From the NCBI GenBank assembly GCA_036501365.1, contig DASYAL010000017.1, positions 21,693 through 85,692 on the forward strand: DNA of 64,000 bases, read 5' to 3'. The translations under genes were made by a program, and so were the position numbers. The notes below the pieces were generated by a model. That model was not told the origin of the DNA and made no database searches. It saw nothing but the letters and a program-made list of their open reading frames with translations. The DNA is from CAIKMD01 sp036501365. GTDB lineage: Bacteria; Pseudomonadota; Alphaproteobacteria; ATCC43930; CGMCC-115725. The first letter of the stretch is position 1, and each line of letters starts with the position of its first letter. Below, in pieces: positions 42,705 through 50,698 of the stretch.

Positions 42705-43706
42705 TTGATATTAAACAAAATATTATCGACCATAGTGGTGCTTGCTATGCTCGTTTTCGTCTCGGCCGCTGCTGCCGAGACGATCAAGATCGGCGGCGCG
42801 AAAACGGCGAGCGGCGGCCCCGGCTACATCGCCATCGAGAAAGGTTATTTCGCCGCCGAAGGGCTCGATGCTCAGCTCGTCTTCTTCGATTCAGCCCTGC
42901 CCAACACCATGGCGGTGGTCTCGGGCGATGTCGATTTCGGCGCCACTGGCCTCAGCGCCGGCTTCTACAATCTCGCCGGCCAGGGCGCGCTGCGCATCAT
43001 CGGCGCGCAAGGCCATGAGAGCCCCGGCTTCCACACCATCGGCTATTTCGTCTCGAAACGCGCTTACGCGGCGGGGTTCACCTCGTTGCGCGAGCTCGCC
43101 GGTCACACCATCGGCATCGGGCAGTTCGGCACGCCGGGACACTATGTTCTCGGCGCCACCGCGCAGAAATACAGCATCGATCTCGGGCGCATTCATCTCG
43201 TCGCGCTGCAATCGAATGCGAATGTGATCTCGGCGCTGCTCGGCGGGCAGATCGATGGCACGGTGACGGTATTGGCGACGCCGCTCATTCCGCTGATCGA
43301 CCGCGGCGATATCCGGGTGCTGAGCTGGGTCGGCGACGAAATGCCGTTCCAGGATCGCGCGATCTTCACCGCGACCAAGACCGCCGACACTCGGCCCGAT
43401 CTGGTCCGGCGGTTCCTCCGCGCCTACCGCAAAGGCGCGCAGGATTTCCACGATGCCTTCATCGGTCCCGACGAGCGGCCGCATGACGGTCCGACCGCGC
43501 CAGCGACGGTCGCGCTCATCGCCAAATATGTCGAGCAATCGCCCGAGCAGGTGCGCGCCGGCATCGCCTATATCGATCCACAACTGCGGGTGAATACCGC
43601 CGACGTGCTGCGCCAGATCGCCTGGTACAAGGCGCAAGGCATGCTGAAAGGCGACGTCGACGGCAACCGGATCATCGACAAGCGCTACGTCGTGGCGCTG
43701 CCGTGA
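42705..43706 (+). CDS. NMT1/THI5-like substrate-binding protein (orphan), TTG start
   Basis: A periplasmic receptor of about 333 residues. From TTG at 42705 the N-terminus reads ILNKILSTIVVLAMLVFVSA with a basic residue, a hydrophobic core and an AAAAE cleavage site. The only nearby ATG (42747) would leave less than half of the signal. Mature features are EKGYFAAEGLDAQLVFFDSA, VVSGDVDFGATGLS and LRELAGHTIGIGQFG. It is a paralog of the receptor at 29474-30484. It follows the hydrolase gene by 17 bp, so it belongs to the symporter-hydrolase unit although it needs an ABC partner from elsewhere. Confidence 0.8.
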   Translation: MILNKILSTIVVLAMLVFVSAAAAETIKIGGAKTASGGPGYIAIEKGYFAAEGLDAQLVFFDSALPNTMAVVSGDVDFGATGLSAGFYNLAGQGALRIIGAQGHESPGFHTIGYFVSKRAYAAGFTSLRELAGHTIGIGQFGTPGHYVLGATAQKYSIDLGRIHLVALQSNANVISALLGGQIDGTVTVLATPLIPLIDRGDIRVLSWVGDEMPFQDRAIFTATKTADTRPDLVRRFLRAYRKGAQDFHDAFIGPDERPHDGPTAPATVALIAKYVEQSPEQVRAGIAYIDPQLRVNTADVLRQIAWYKAQGMLKGDVDGNRIIDKRYVVALP

Positions 43707-43724
43707 TTGCCGCGCAGCACTTTA

Positions 43725-43749
43725 ATTTCAAGCGCTAACGCGTTGAAAT
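43725..43749. terminator. Hairpin between the receptor gene and tRNA-Ser
   Basis: ATTTCAAGCG (43725-43734) pairs with CGC-G-TTGAAAT (43739-43749) with one bulged base and a 4-nt loop. It lies just past the receptor stop and just beyond the tRNA 3' end on the other strand, with flanking AT-rich sequence, so it may end both transcripts. Confidence 0.55.
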
Positions 43750-43759
43750 GATAGGTTGG

Positions 43760-43848
43760 CGGAGGGGACAGGATTCGAACCTGCGATACGGCATAACCCG
43801 TATAACGGTTTAGCAAACCGCCGCCTTCAGCCACTCGGCCACCCCTCC
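43760..43848 (-). tRNA. tRNA-Ser(GCU)
   Basis: On the minus strand the 89-nt gene begins GGAGGGGTGGCCGAGTGGCT and ends with the T-arm GGTTCGAATCC and acceptor CCCCTCC plus discriminator G. The 7-bp acceptor stem is perfect. The anticodon loop TTGCTAA gives GCT, reading AGC/AGU serine codons. A long variable arm (TACGGGTTATGCCGTA) confirms a class II serine tRNA. CCA is not encoded. Confidence 0.96.
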
Positions 43849-43884
43849 ACCGAAGAGTGGATCGTCACGGCGTATGCCCGGAGC

Positions 43885-43913
43885 CTTCTACCGGCAGTGC
43901 CTGATTTAGTCAA
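43885..43913 (-). promoter_or_regulatory. Candidate promoter of tRNA-Ser
   Basis: On the minus strand TTGACT (43913-43908), a 17-bp spacer and TAGAAG (43890-43885) lie about 37 bp before the tRNA 5' end, a usual distance for a short tRNA leader. Confidence 0.55.
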
Positions 43914-44024
43914 ACACAGGCCACGGACTCTCCCATCGGCGGGCCTAAAAAAGGCGCGTTTGTTGAGAAAATTTTAAGCGAACGCCGCCGATCATTAACG
44001 GCAGAAAGCAAGAGGAGGGGGATA

Positions 44025-44237
44025 ATGAATTTATCCAAGCGCTCGATCGAGATGCTGCTCGATCTTGTCGAGATCAAGCTCAGCTACATGGACATTTCCG
44101 ATCGCGAAGACGCGCGCGACATGGAGGTCCTCGAGCGCTGCCGCTCCGAACTGCAATCGCTCGATCGCGAGCCGGAGACCGTCACCGCTTTCGCCCGCCC
44201 GATCCGCCGCCCCGGCCGGCCGCGCACCGCGGCCTGA
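44025..44237 (+). CDS. Small hypothetical protein
   Basis: The 70-residue protein has a charged helical N-terminal half (NLSKRSIEMLLDLVEIKLSYM, then DREDARDMEVLERCRSELQ) and a Pro/Arg-rich tail (RPIRRPGRPRTAA). A very strong AAGAGGAGGGGG stands before the ATG, which argues for real expression. It has no membrane segment or signal. I do not recognise it; the basic AT-hook-like tail (PGRPR) could touch nucleic acid, but this is speculative. It stands alone between the tRNA and the convergent GST gene. Confidence 0.7.
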   Translation: MNLSKRSIEMLLDLVEIKLSYMDISDREDARDMEVLERCRSELQSLDREPETVTAFARPIRRPGRPRTAA

Positions 44238-44261
44238 GGCGTCGGCTTCCTCCTTCCGCCT

Positions 44262-44879
44262 TTACGACGGCACCTTCATCCCGCGCTGCACCGCCGGCCG
44301 CGCGCTGATGGCGTCGAACCAGCGTTTCACGTTCGCAAACTCCGCCAGATCGACCTGATGCCATTCGTAACGCGCGACCCAAGGATAGGTCGCGATGTCG
44401 GCGATCGAATACTCGCCCGCGAGATAGGGCACCGCGCCGAGCCGTGCGTTCATCACGCCGTAAAGGCGCCGCGTCTCTTTGGTGTAGCGCTCGGCCCCGT
44501 AGGGGTTGGGCTCCTTGACCTGGCGCAGGAAGTGATGTGCCTGGCCGAACATCGGGCCGACGCCGCCCATCTGGAACATCAGCCATTCGATCGCCTCGAT
44601 CCGCGCCGCCGGGTCGCGCGACAGGAGCTTGCCGGTCTTCTCGGCGAGATAGATGAGGATCGCGCCGGATTCAAAGATGTTGATCGGCTTGCCGCCCGGC
44701 CCTTCGGTATCGGTGATCGCCGGGATCTTCGAATTGGGATTGATTCTGATGTAGTCGGGCTTGAACTGATCGCCCTCCATGATGCGAATCGGATGGACGT
44801 TGTAGGGCAGGCCGACCTCCTCGAGCATGACGGAGGCCTTCTTGCCGTTCGGCGTTCCCCAGGTATAGAGCTCGATCAT
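44262..44879 (-). CDS. Glutathione S-transferase, Nu-class-like (YfcG/YghU type)
   Basis: The 205-residue protein has the thioredoxin-fold start MIELYTWGTPNGKKASVMLEE with the TPNG active-site turn of YfcG/YghU proteins, which act as disulfide-bond reductases with glutathione. NPNSKIPAI and FESGAILIYLAE bind glutathione. The helical domain ends with SIADIATYPWV, the conserved N-capping box. The related motif KEPNPYGAERYTKETRRLYGV supports this class. It may deal with electrophiles from the neighbouring catabolism, but it is a single gene. Confidence 0.9.
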   Translation of the reverse strand: MIELYTWGTPNGKKASVMLEEVGLPYNVHPIRIMEGDQFKPDYIRINPNSKIPAITDTEGPGGKPINIFESGAILIYLAEKTGKLLSRDPAARIEAIEWLMFQMGGVGPMFGQAHHFLRQVKEPNPYGAERYTKETRRLYGVMNARLGAVPYLAGEYSIADIATYPWVARYEWHQVDLAEFANVKRWFDAISARPAVQRGMKVPS

Positions 44880-44947
44880 TCCTGTCCTCGCGCTGCAATC
44901 GCGCTACTATGCCGTCAGCCGATGATCGCGACGCAAGGAGAATGTTG

Positions 44948-46381
44948 ATGCCGCCGGCCAAGCCGGTGATCCATCCGGTGATCCTGTCCGGCGGCTCGGG
45001 CACACGGCTCTGGCCGATGTCGCGCGCGCAATATCCGAAGCAGCTGCTGCCGCTCTTGAGCGAGCGCACGATGCTGCAGGAAGCGGGACTGCGCGTCGCC
45101 GACCGCGCGCAATTCGCGCCGCCGCTGGTGATCTCGAACGACGAGCATCGCTTTATTGTCGCCGAGCAGCTTCGCCTCGCCGAGGTCGCGCCGGCCGCGA
45201 TCCTTCTCGAGCCGGTCGGGCGCAACACCGCGCCCGCCTGCTGCGTTGCCGCCCTTACCCTCGCCGCTTCCGCGCCCGATGCGTTGATGCTGGTGATGCC
45301 GTCGGACCACACCATCACCGACGCGGCCGCTTTCAAATCCGCGGTCGCGCGCGCCGCCGCGGCGGCCGCGACCCGCCGCCTCGTCACCTTCGGCATCGCC
45401 GCGAGCCGGCCCGAGACCGGTTACGGCTACATTAAGCGCGGCAAGAAACTCGCCGGCGTCGACGGCACCTTCGAGGTCGCGGCCTTCGTCGAAAAGCCCG
45501 ACCGCGCGCGCGCCGAAACCTATGTCGCCGACGGCGCCTATTCCTGGAACAGCGGCATCTTCCTCTTTCCAGTGAAACTGCTGCTCGCCGAGCTCGAGCG
45601 GCTGCAGCCGGCAATGCTCGCCGCCTGCCGCGACGCGCTGGCGAAAGCCAAGCGCGATCTCGATTTCCTGCGCCTCGACCGCGACGCTTTCGCCGCGCTG
45701 CCGAACAATTCCATCGACTACGCGCTGATGGAGCACACCGCCCATGCCGCGGTAGTGCCGGTGGAGATGGGCTGGAGCGATGTCGGCACCTGGGACGCGC
45801 TCTGGCTGGTCGGCGCGCAGGATTCCGCCGGCAACGTCACAACCGGCGACGTCGTCGCCGAGGACACGCGCAACTCCTATCTGCGCGCCGAAGCGGGGCT
45901 CCTCGCCGTGCTCGGAGTCGACGATCTTGTGGTGGTCGCGACCTCGGACGCGGTGATGGTCGCGCGCCGCGACCGCGCCCAGGACATCAAGCAGCTCGTC
46001 GCAAAGCTCGAGCGCGACAAGCGCGGCGAGCTGTTGGCGCATCCGTTCGTCCATCGGCCTTGGGGCACCTATCGCTCGATCCACAATGGCGAGCGCGTCC
46101 AGGTGAAGCACATCATGGTGAAGCCCGGCGGCGTGCTCAGCCTGCAACTGCATCATCACCGCGCCGAGCATTGGGTGGTCGTCACCGGCACCGCCAAGGT
46201 GACGAAGGGCGACGAGGAGTTGGTGCTGCACGAGAATGAATCGACCTTCATTCCGATGGGCACGCGACACCGGCTGGCCAATTCCGGCAAGATCCCGCTG
46301 CATCTCATCGAAGTGCAGTCGGGCTCCTATCTCGGCGAGGACGACATCGTCCGCTTCGAGGATACCTACGGGCGCGCTTAG
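44948..46381 (+). CDS. Mannose-1-phosphate guanylyltransferase / mannose-6-phosphate isomerase
   Basis: It makes GDP-mannose for surface polysaccharides. The 477-residue protein has the nucleotidyltransferase loop SGGSGTRLWPMSR followed by YPKQLLPL near the N-terminus and FVEKPDR, and a C-terminal cupin (HIMVKPGGVLSLQLHHHRAEHW, VTGTAKVTKGDEE) typical of the bifunctional ManC/AlgA type II isomerase. AAGGAG seven bases upstream points to the ATG at 44948 rather than the one at 44942. No other exopolysaccharide genes are adjacent. Confidence 0.92.
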   Translation: MPPAKPVIHPVILSGGSGTRLWPMSRAQYPKQLLPLLSERTMLQEAGLRVADRAQFAPPLVISNDEHRFIVAEQLRLAEVAPAAILLEPVGRNTAPACCVAALTLAASAPDALMLVMPSDHTITDAAAFKSAVARAAAAAATRRLVTFGIAASRPETGYGYIKRGKKLAGVDGTFEVAAFVEKPDRARAETYVADGAYSWNSGIFLFPVKLLLAELERLQPAMLAACRDALAKAKRDLDFLRLDRDAFAALPNNSIDYALMEHTAHAAVVPVEMGWSDVGTWDALWLVGAQDSAGNVTTGDVVAEDTRNSYLRAEAGLLAVLGVDDLVVVATSDAVMVARRDRAQDIKQLVAKLERDKRGELLAHPFVHRPWGTYRSIHNGERVQVKHIMVKPGGVLSLQLHHHRAEHWVVVTGTAKVTKGDEELVLHENESTFIPMGTRHRLANSGKIPLHLIEVQSGSYLGEDDIVRFEDTYGRA

Positions 46382-46409
46382 GCCAGACACCCGCGACCTC
46401 CACTAACTT

Positions 46410-46503
46410 CGTCACCCCGGACAAGCCGCACAGCGGCGCGATTCGGGGTCCATGGATCAACCCCGCAGTGGATGAATGGACCCCGGCTTTCGCCGGGGTG
46501 ACG
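46410..46503. repeat. Dispersed inverted repeat, GTCACCCCGG type
   Basis: CGTCACCCCGGAC...GGGGTCCAT and its inverted partner ATGGACCCCGGCTTTCGCCGGGGTGACG make up this element, which fills the gap between the convergent guanylyltransferase and gatB genes. The right arm alone forms a strong CCCCGGC/GCCGGGG hairpin that could end transcription. Confidence 0.75.
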
Positions 46504-46515
46504 AGATACTCGGAA

Positions 46516-47967
46516 TCAGCCGCTTAATTTCTTCTTCAGCAACTCGTTCACTAAGGCGGGATTGGCTTTGCCGCCGGTCGCTTTCATCACCTGGCCGACG
46601 AAATAGCCGAGCAACTTGTCTTTGCCGCCGCGATATTCCGCGGCCTTGTCGGGCTCCTTCGCCAGCACCGCATCGACCGCTGCCTCGATCGCGCCGCTAT
46701 CGGTGACCTGGCGCAGACCTTTCGCCTCGACGATCGCCGCCGGCTGTTTTCCGGTCTCGATCATCTCGGCGAAGACGTCCTTGGCGATGCGGCCGGAGAT
46801 CGTGTTGTCTGAGATCAGGTCGAGCAGCGCGCCGAGATCGCCGGCTTTCACCGGCGATTGCGCGATCTCGACGCCGCGCTTGTTGAGCGCGCCGAAGAGA
46901 TCGCCCATCACCCAGTTGCAAGCGAGCTTGGCGTCGCGGCCTTTAGCGACGGTCTCGAAGTAATCGGCGCTCGCCTGCTCGTCGGCGAGCACTCCCGCCT
47001 CGTAAGGCGAGAGCTTATAGGCCGAGATGAACCGCGCTTTCTTCGCATCGGGCAACTCGGGCAGACCGCGTTTCAGCGCGTCGACCCAGGCGGCGTCGAG
47101 CTCCAGCGGCAGCAGATCGGGATCGGGGAAATAGCGATAGTCATGCGCTTCCTCCTTGGAGCGCATCGGCCGCGTGACGCCGCGGCCTGAATCGAACAGC
47201 CGCGTCTCCTGCTTGATCGTGCCGCCGCCCTCCAGTGCCTCGATCTGGCGCCGCGCCTCGTAGTCGATCGCCTGCATCACGAAGCGGATCGAATTGACGT
47301 TCTTGATCTCGCAGCGTGTGCCGAGCGCCCCGCCGGGCTTGCGAACCGAGACGTTGCAGTCGCAGCGCAACGAGCCCTCTTCCATATTGCCGTCGCAGGT
47401 GCCGAGATAGCGCAGGATCGAGCGCAGCTTCTTGACATAGGCACCGGCTTCCTCGGCGCTCCTGAGATCGGGCTCGGAGACGATCTCCATCAGCGCGACC
47501 CCGGCGCGGTTGAGATCGACATAGGTCTGCGTCGGATGCTGGTCGTGGAGACTCTTGCCGGCGTCCTGCTCGAGATGCAGCCGCGTGATGCCGATGTCGC
47601 GCGTCGTGCCGTCGGGAAGATCGATGCTGAGCTTGCCCTTGCCGACGATCGGCCGCGTATATTGCGAGATCTGATAGCCGGCCGGCAGATCGGCGTAGAA
47701 GTAGTTCTTGCGGTCGAACACCGAGACGAGGTTGATCTGCGCCTCGATGCCGAGGCCGGTCTTCACCGCCTGCTCGACGCAATGTCGGTTGATGACCGGC
47801 AGCATGCCGGGGAACGCTGCATCGACCAGCGAGACTTGCGTGTTGGGCTCGGCGCCGAAGGCGGTCGCCGCGCCCGAGAAGAGCTTGGCGTTCGAGACCA
47901 CGTGCGCATGCGTCTCGAGGCCGATGACGACCTCCCACTCGCCGGTCGCGCCCTTGATCAGGCTCAT
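46516..47967 (-). CDS. gatB: Asp-tRNA(Asn)/Glu-tRNA(Gln) amidotransferase subunit B
   Basis: GatB activates the mischarged glutamyl or aspartyl group on tRNA for transamidation. The 483-residue protein starts SLIKGATGEWEVVIGLETH. It has the family blocks FDRKNYFYADLPAGYQISQ, RLHLEQDAGKS, DLNRAGVALMEIVSEPD and RCDCNVSVR, and the C-terminal YqeY-like tail (FVGQVMKATGGKANPALVNELL). Its ATG overlaps the gatA stop by one base. It ends the gatCAB unit. Confidence 0.96.
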   Translation of the reverse strand: MSLIKGATGEWEVVIGLETHAHVVSNAKLFSGAATAFGAEPNTQVSLVDAAFPGMLPVINRHCVEQAVKTGLGIEAQINLVSVFDRKNYFYADLPAGYQISQYTRPIVGKGKLSIDLPDGTTRDIGITRLHLEQDAGKSLHDQHPTQTYVDLNRAGVALMEIVSEPDLRSAEEAGAYVKKLRSILRYLGTCDGNMEEGSLRCDCNVSVRKPGGALGTRCEIKNVNSIRFVMQAIDYEARRQIEALEGGGTIKQETRLFDSGRGVTRPMRSKEEAHDYRYFPDPDLLPLELDAAWVDALKRGLPELPDAKKARFISAYKLSPYEAGVLADEQASADYFETVAKGRDAKLACNWVMGDLFGALNKRGVEIAQSPVKAGDLGALLDLISDNTISGRIAKDVFAEMIETGKQPAAIVEAKGLRQVTDSGAIEAAVDAVLAKEPDKAAEYRGGKDKLLGYFVGQVMKATGGKANPALVNELLKKKLSG

Positions 47968-49448
47968 CACGACGCTCCCGCGATGAATTGCGGCTTCGCC
48001 GTGAACTGTGCTGCGCGCTCGATCACCTCGCCGATCCGCAGCACCGTCTCTTCGTCGAAAGCGCGACCGATCACCTGCAGCCCCAAGGGCAAGCCGTCGC
48101 CCGACAGCCCGGCCGGCACCGAGATGCCGGGCAGGCCGGCGAGGTTGACCGTCACCGTGAACACGTCGTTGAGATACATGGCGATCGGGTCGTCGTTCTT
48201 CTCGCCGATAGCAAACGCCGCCGAGGGCGCGGTCGGCGTCAGCAGCGCGTCGCATTGCGTGAAGGCTTCGTCGAAATCCCGGGCGATCATCGCCCGCACC
48301 TTTTGCGCCTTGAGGTAATAGGCGTCGTAATAGCCCGCGGAGAGCACGTAGGTGCCGATGAGGATGCGCCGCCGCACCTCGGGACCGAAGCCTTGCGCGC
48401 GCGTCGCCTCGTACATGTCATCGAGCGTCTCGCCGTTGACCCGCAGGCCGAAGCGCACGCCGTCATAGCGCGCGAGATTCGACGATGCCTCGGCCGGCGC
48501 AATAATGTAGTAGGCCGGCAGGGCATATTTGGTGAACTTGAGGCTCACTTCGACCGGTTGCGCGCCGGCGGCTTTGAGCCAGTCGATGCCCTTTTGCCAC
48601 AGCGTCTCGATCTCGGCCGGCATGCCGTCGAGCCGGTATTCGCGCGGGATGCCGATCTTCAGGCCGTGGATATCGCCGGTCAGCGCCTTCTCGAAATCGG
48701 GCACCGGCAGGTCGGCCGAAGTCGAATCCTTCGGATCGTGCCCGGCCATCGCGGTGAGCATCAGCGCGGCATCCTTGACGCTGCGCGTCATCGGCCCGGC
48801 CTGATCGAGCGAGGAGGCGAAGGCGACGATACCCCAGCGCGAGCAGCGACCATAGGTCGGCTTCAGCCCGACGATGCCGCAGAAGCTCGCCGGCTGGCGG
48901 ATCGAGCCGCCGGTATCGGTGCCGGTTGCCGCCAGCGCCGCGCGCGCCGCAACCACGGCCGCCGAGCCCCCCGACGAGCCGCCGGGCACCAGAGGCCGGT
49001 TGTCGCCGCGGCGGCGCCAGGGATTCTCGACCGGGCCGAAGGCGCTCGTTGCATTGGCCGAGCCCATCGCGAACTCGTCCATATTGACCTTGCCGAGCAT
49101 CACCGCGCCGTCGCGCCAGAGCTGCGCGGTCACCGTCGATTCATAGGGTGGCTTGAAGCCTTCGAGGATGCGCGATCCGGCGGTGGTCGCGACGCCGTCG
49201 GTGCAGAACAGGTCCTTGATCGCGAGCGGCAGGCCTTCCAGCGGCCGCGCCGCACCGCGCGCGATCCGTGCGTCGCTTTCGGCGGCCATTGCGCGCGCTT
49301 TATCGGGCGTCTCGCAGAGGAAGGCATTGAGCGGCCGCGCCGCCTCGACCGCCTTGATATGCGCCTCGGCAAGCTCGCGCGCCGAGAATTTCTTGGCGAT
49401 GAGATCGTCGCGCGCTTCGGCGAGGCCGAGCTCGGTGAGCGCCGTCAC
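47967..49448 (-). CDS. gatA: Asp-tRNA(Asn)/Glu-tRNA(Gln) amidotransferase subunit A
   Basis: GatA is the glutaminase/amidase subunit supplying ammonia. In the 493-residue protein the Ser-cisSer-Lys triad is K78 in PLAIKDLF, S158 in GGSSGGSAA and S182 in GTDTGGSIRQPA. Further amidase-signature sequence is GIVGLKPTYGRCSRWGIVAFASS. It overlaps gatC by 4 bp and gatB by 1 bp. Length is normal. Confidence 0.97.
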   Translation of the reverse strand: MTALTELGLAEARDDLIAKKFSARELAEAHIKAVEAARPLNAFLCETPDKARAMAAESDARIARGAARPLEGLPLAIKDLFCTDGVATTAGSRILEGFKPPYESTVTAQLWRDGAVMLGKVNMDEFAMGSANATSAFGPVENPWRRRGDNRPLVPGGSSGGSAAVVAARAALAATGTDTGGSIRQPASFCGIVGLKPTYGRCSRWGIVAFASSLDQAGPMTRSVKDAALMLTAMAGHDPKDSTSADLPVPDFEKALTGDIHGLKIGIPREYRLDGMPAEIETLWQKGIDWLKAAGAQPVEVSLKFTKYALPAYYIIAPAEASSNLARYDGVRFGLRVNGETLDDMYEATRAQGFGPEVRRRILIGTYVLSAGYYDAYYLKAQKVRAMIARDFDEAFTQCDALLTPTAPSAAFAIGEKNDDPIAMYLNDVFTVTVNLAGLPGISVPAGLSGDGLPLGLQVIGRAFDEETVLRIGEVIERAAQFTAKPQFIAGAS

Positions 49449-49732
49449 TCCACCACCTTCGGCACGGCGAAGAAGCCGCGCGCGCTAACCGGCGCATTGG
49501 CGAGCAGCTTGTCGCGGATGCCGCCGTCGTTGACCTTGTCCTCGCGCAGCGGCAGCTTTTGATGCGCGACGCTCGCCATCGGCTCGACGCCGGCCGTGTC
49601 GACCTCGCCGAGCTGCTCGATCCAGGTGAGAATTTGCGACAGCTCGCCGGCGAGGCGCGCCTGCTCGTCTTCGGTCACCCTGATGCGCGCCAGGGCGGCG
49701 ATGCGCGCCACGGTGGCCTTGTCCAAAGCCAT
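49445..49732 (-). CDS. gatC: Asp-tRNA(Asn)/Glu-tRNA(Gln) amidotransferase subunit C
   Basis: GatC is the small clamp between GatA and GatB. The 95-residue protein from MALDKATVARIAALARI has the standard pattern DEQARLAGELSQILTWIEQL and the C-terminal LREDKVNDGG and GFFAVPKVVE. The ATGA overlap with gatA shows coupling. The open frame continues upstream but without GatC character. It is divergent from ruvX. Confidence 0.95.
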   Translation of the reverse strand: MALDKATVARIAALARIRVTEDEQARLAGELSQILTWIEQLGEVDTAGVEPMASVAHQKLPLREDKVNDGGIRDKLLANAPVSARGFFAVPKVVE

Positions 49733-49787
49733 GATGTAGATGTCTCCTCGAGCGCTCTGCCCGCGTGATTCGGTCGTACCACCGCCC

Positions 49788-50255
49788 ATGCCGCTCTGCA
49801 ACCCTGCCGAATTGAAGCCGCTGCTCGCCGCCGGCACGCGGCTCTTGGGATTGGACGTCGGCACCAAGACCATCGGCATGGCGCTGTCCGACACGACCCA
49901 CGTCATAGCCACGCCGCTCGACACCATCCGCCGCAGCCGCTTCCGCGACGACGTGAAACGGATGCTCAACGAGATCGCGCGTCACAAGATCGGCGGCATC
50001 GTCATCGGCCTGCCGCTGGCGCTCGACGGCGGCGACAGCCCGCGCACCCAGGGCGTGCGGCAGTTCGCCAAGAACCTCATGGCGCATACCGAACTGCCAG
50101 TGGTGTTCTGGGACGAGCGGCTGTCGACCGCCGCGGTCGAGCGCGGCATGATCGCCGGCGATCTGTCGCGACGCCGCCGCGCCGAGCTCATCGACAAGGC
50201 GGCCGCCGCCTACATTCTCCAGGGCCTGCTCGATCACCTGAATCACCGCCCTTGA
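49788..50255 (+). CDS. ruvX: Putative pre-16S rRNA nuclease / Holliday junction resolvase-like protein (YqgF)
   Basis: The 155-residue RNase H-fold protein has the catalytic aspartate in LLGLDVGTKTIGMALSD, the LPLALDGGDSPRTQGVRQF motif, WDERLSTAAVER with the catalytic Glu, and the final DKAAAAYILQGLLD. YqgF acts in 16S rRNA 5' maturation and is also called RuvX. The ATG at 49788 is chosen from homology; an ATG at 49740 would overlap the gatC leader. Its place beside gatCAB and pyrB is usual in alphaproteobacteria. Confidence 0.9.
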   Translation: MPLCNPAELKPLLAAGTRLLGLDVGTKTIGMALSDTTHVIATPLDTIRRSRFRDDVKRMLNEIARHKIGGIVIGLPLALDGGDSPRTQGVRQFAKNLMAHTELPVVFWDERLSTAAVERGMIAGDLSRRRRAELIDKAAAAYILQGLLDHLNHRP

Positions 50256-50370
50256 GACTTGGAGGGGCGACGATTTGATCGCGCCTTGGCAATTGTACGG
50301 CGTGTCCCGATCGGACAGTATGCGCCCGCTAGGCGCCCGGTCGAGGCTGCCGGCTCATCTGGAGGCGTGA

Positions 50371-50634
50371 ATGCGGTCGGCGGTGATCGGCGTCGCGCGG
50401 CAGGCTGTTGTTGCGCTGGTTCTTCTCGGTGGTTCGAGTGCTCTCGTTCCGGCACAGGCTGCCACCGCAGCGCCGGTCGACACCGGTAGCACCGCCTGGG
50501 TGCTGGTCGCTTCGGCGCTTGTCCTGTTCATGACCTTGCCTGGCCTTGCGCTCTTTTACGGCGGGCTGGTGCGGGCGCGGAACTTTCTCTCGGTGCTGAT
50601 GCATTGCTTCGCGATCAGCTGCATCGTCTCCGTG
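50371..50634 (+). pseudogene. 5' fragment of an ammonium transporter gene (amtB remnant)
   Basis: About 88 codons read as the beginning of an Amt/MEP/Rh ammonium channel: a signal-like start (VVALVLLGGSSALVPAQAA), TGSTAWVLVASALVLFMTLPG and the very conserved LALFYGGLVRARNFLSVLM. A GGAGG stands before the ATG. After SCIVSV the homology stops and the frame runs on into unrelated sequence and through the start of pyrB. The remaining 80% or so of the channel is absent in all frames here, so this is a truncated remnant, not a working transporter. Confidence 0.8.
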
Positions 50635-50659
50635 TCTGGGCGGCTTTCCGCCAGTCGGC

Positions 50660-50688
50660 TTGCCCGGGCGTGCGGCTCACTTTATAAT
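50660..50688 (+). promoter_or_regulatory. Candidate pyrB promoter, predicted near-leaderless transcript
   Basis: TTGCCC (50660-50665), a 17-bp spacer and a perfect TATAAT (50683-50688) stand directly before pyrB. A start point 6-8 bases after the -10 would fall at about 50694-50696, only 3-5 bases before the ATG at 50699. There is no Shine-Dalgarno sequence. Confidence 0.65.
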
Positions 50689-50698
50689 CCCACCTTTA

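Noticed and set aside
16720..43706. The accessory region as an integrated mobile element
   Set aside because: No integrase, transposase, phage gene or attachment-site duplication is visible, and the tRNA-Ser at its right end is intact without a partial copy seen on the left.
43756..43977. Plus-strand ORF reading AEGTGFEPAIRHNPYNG
   Set aside because: It is the well-known spurious translation across an antisense serine tRNA gene.
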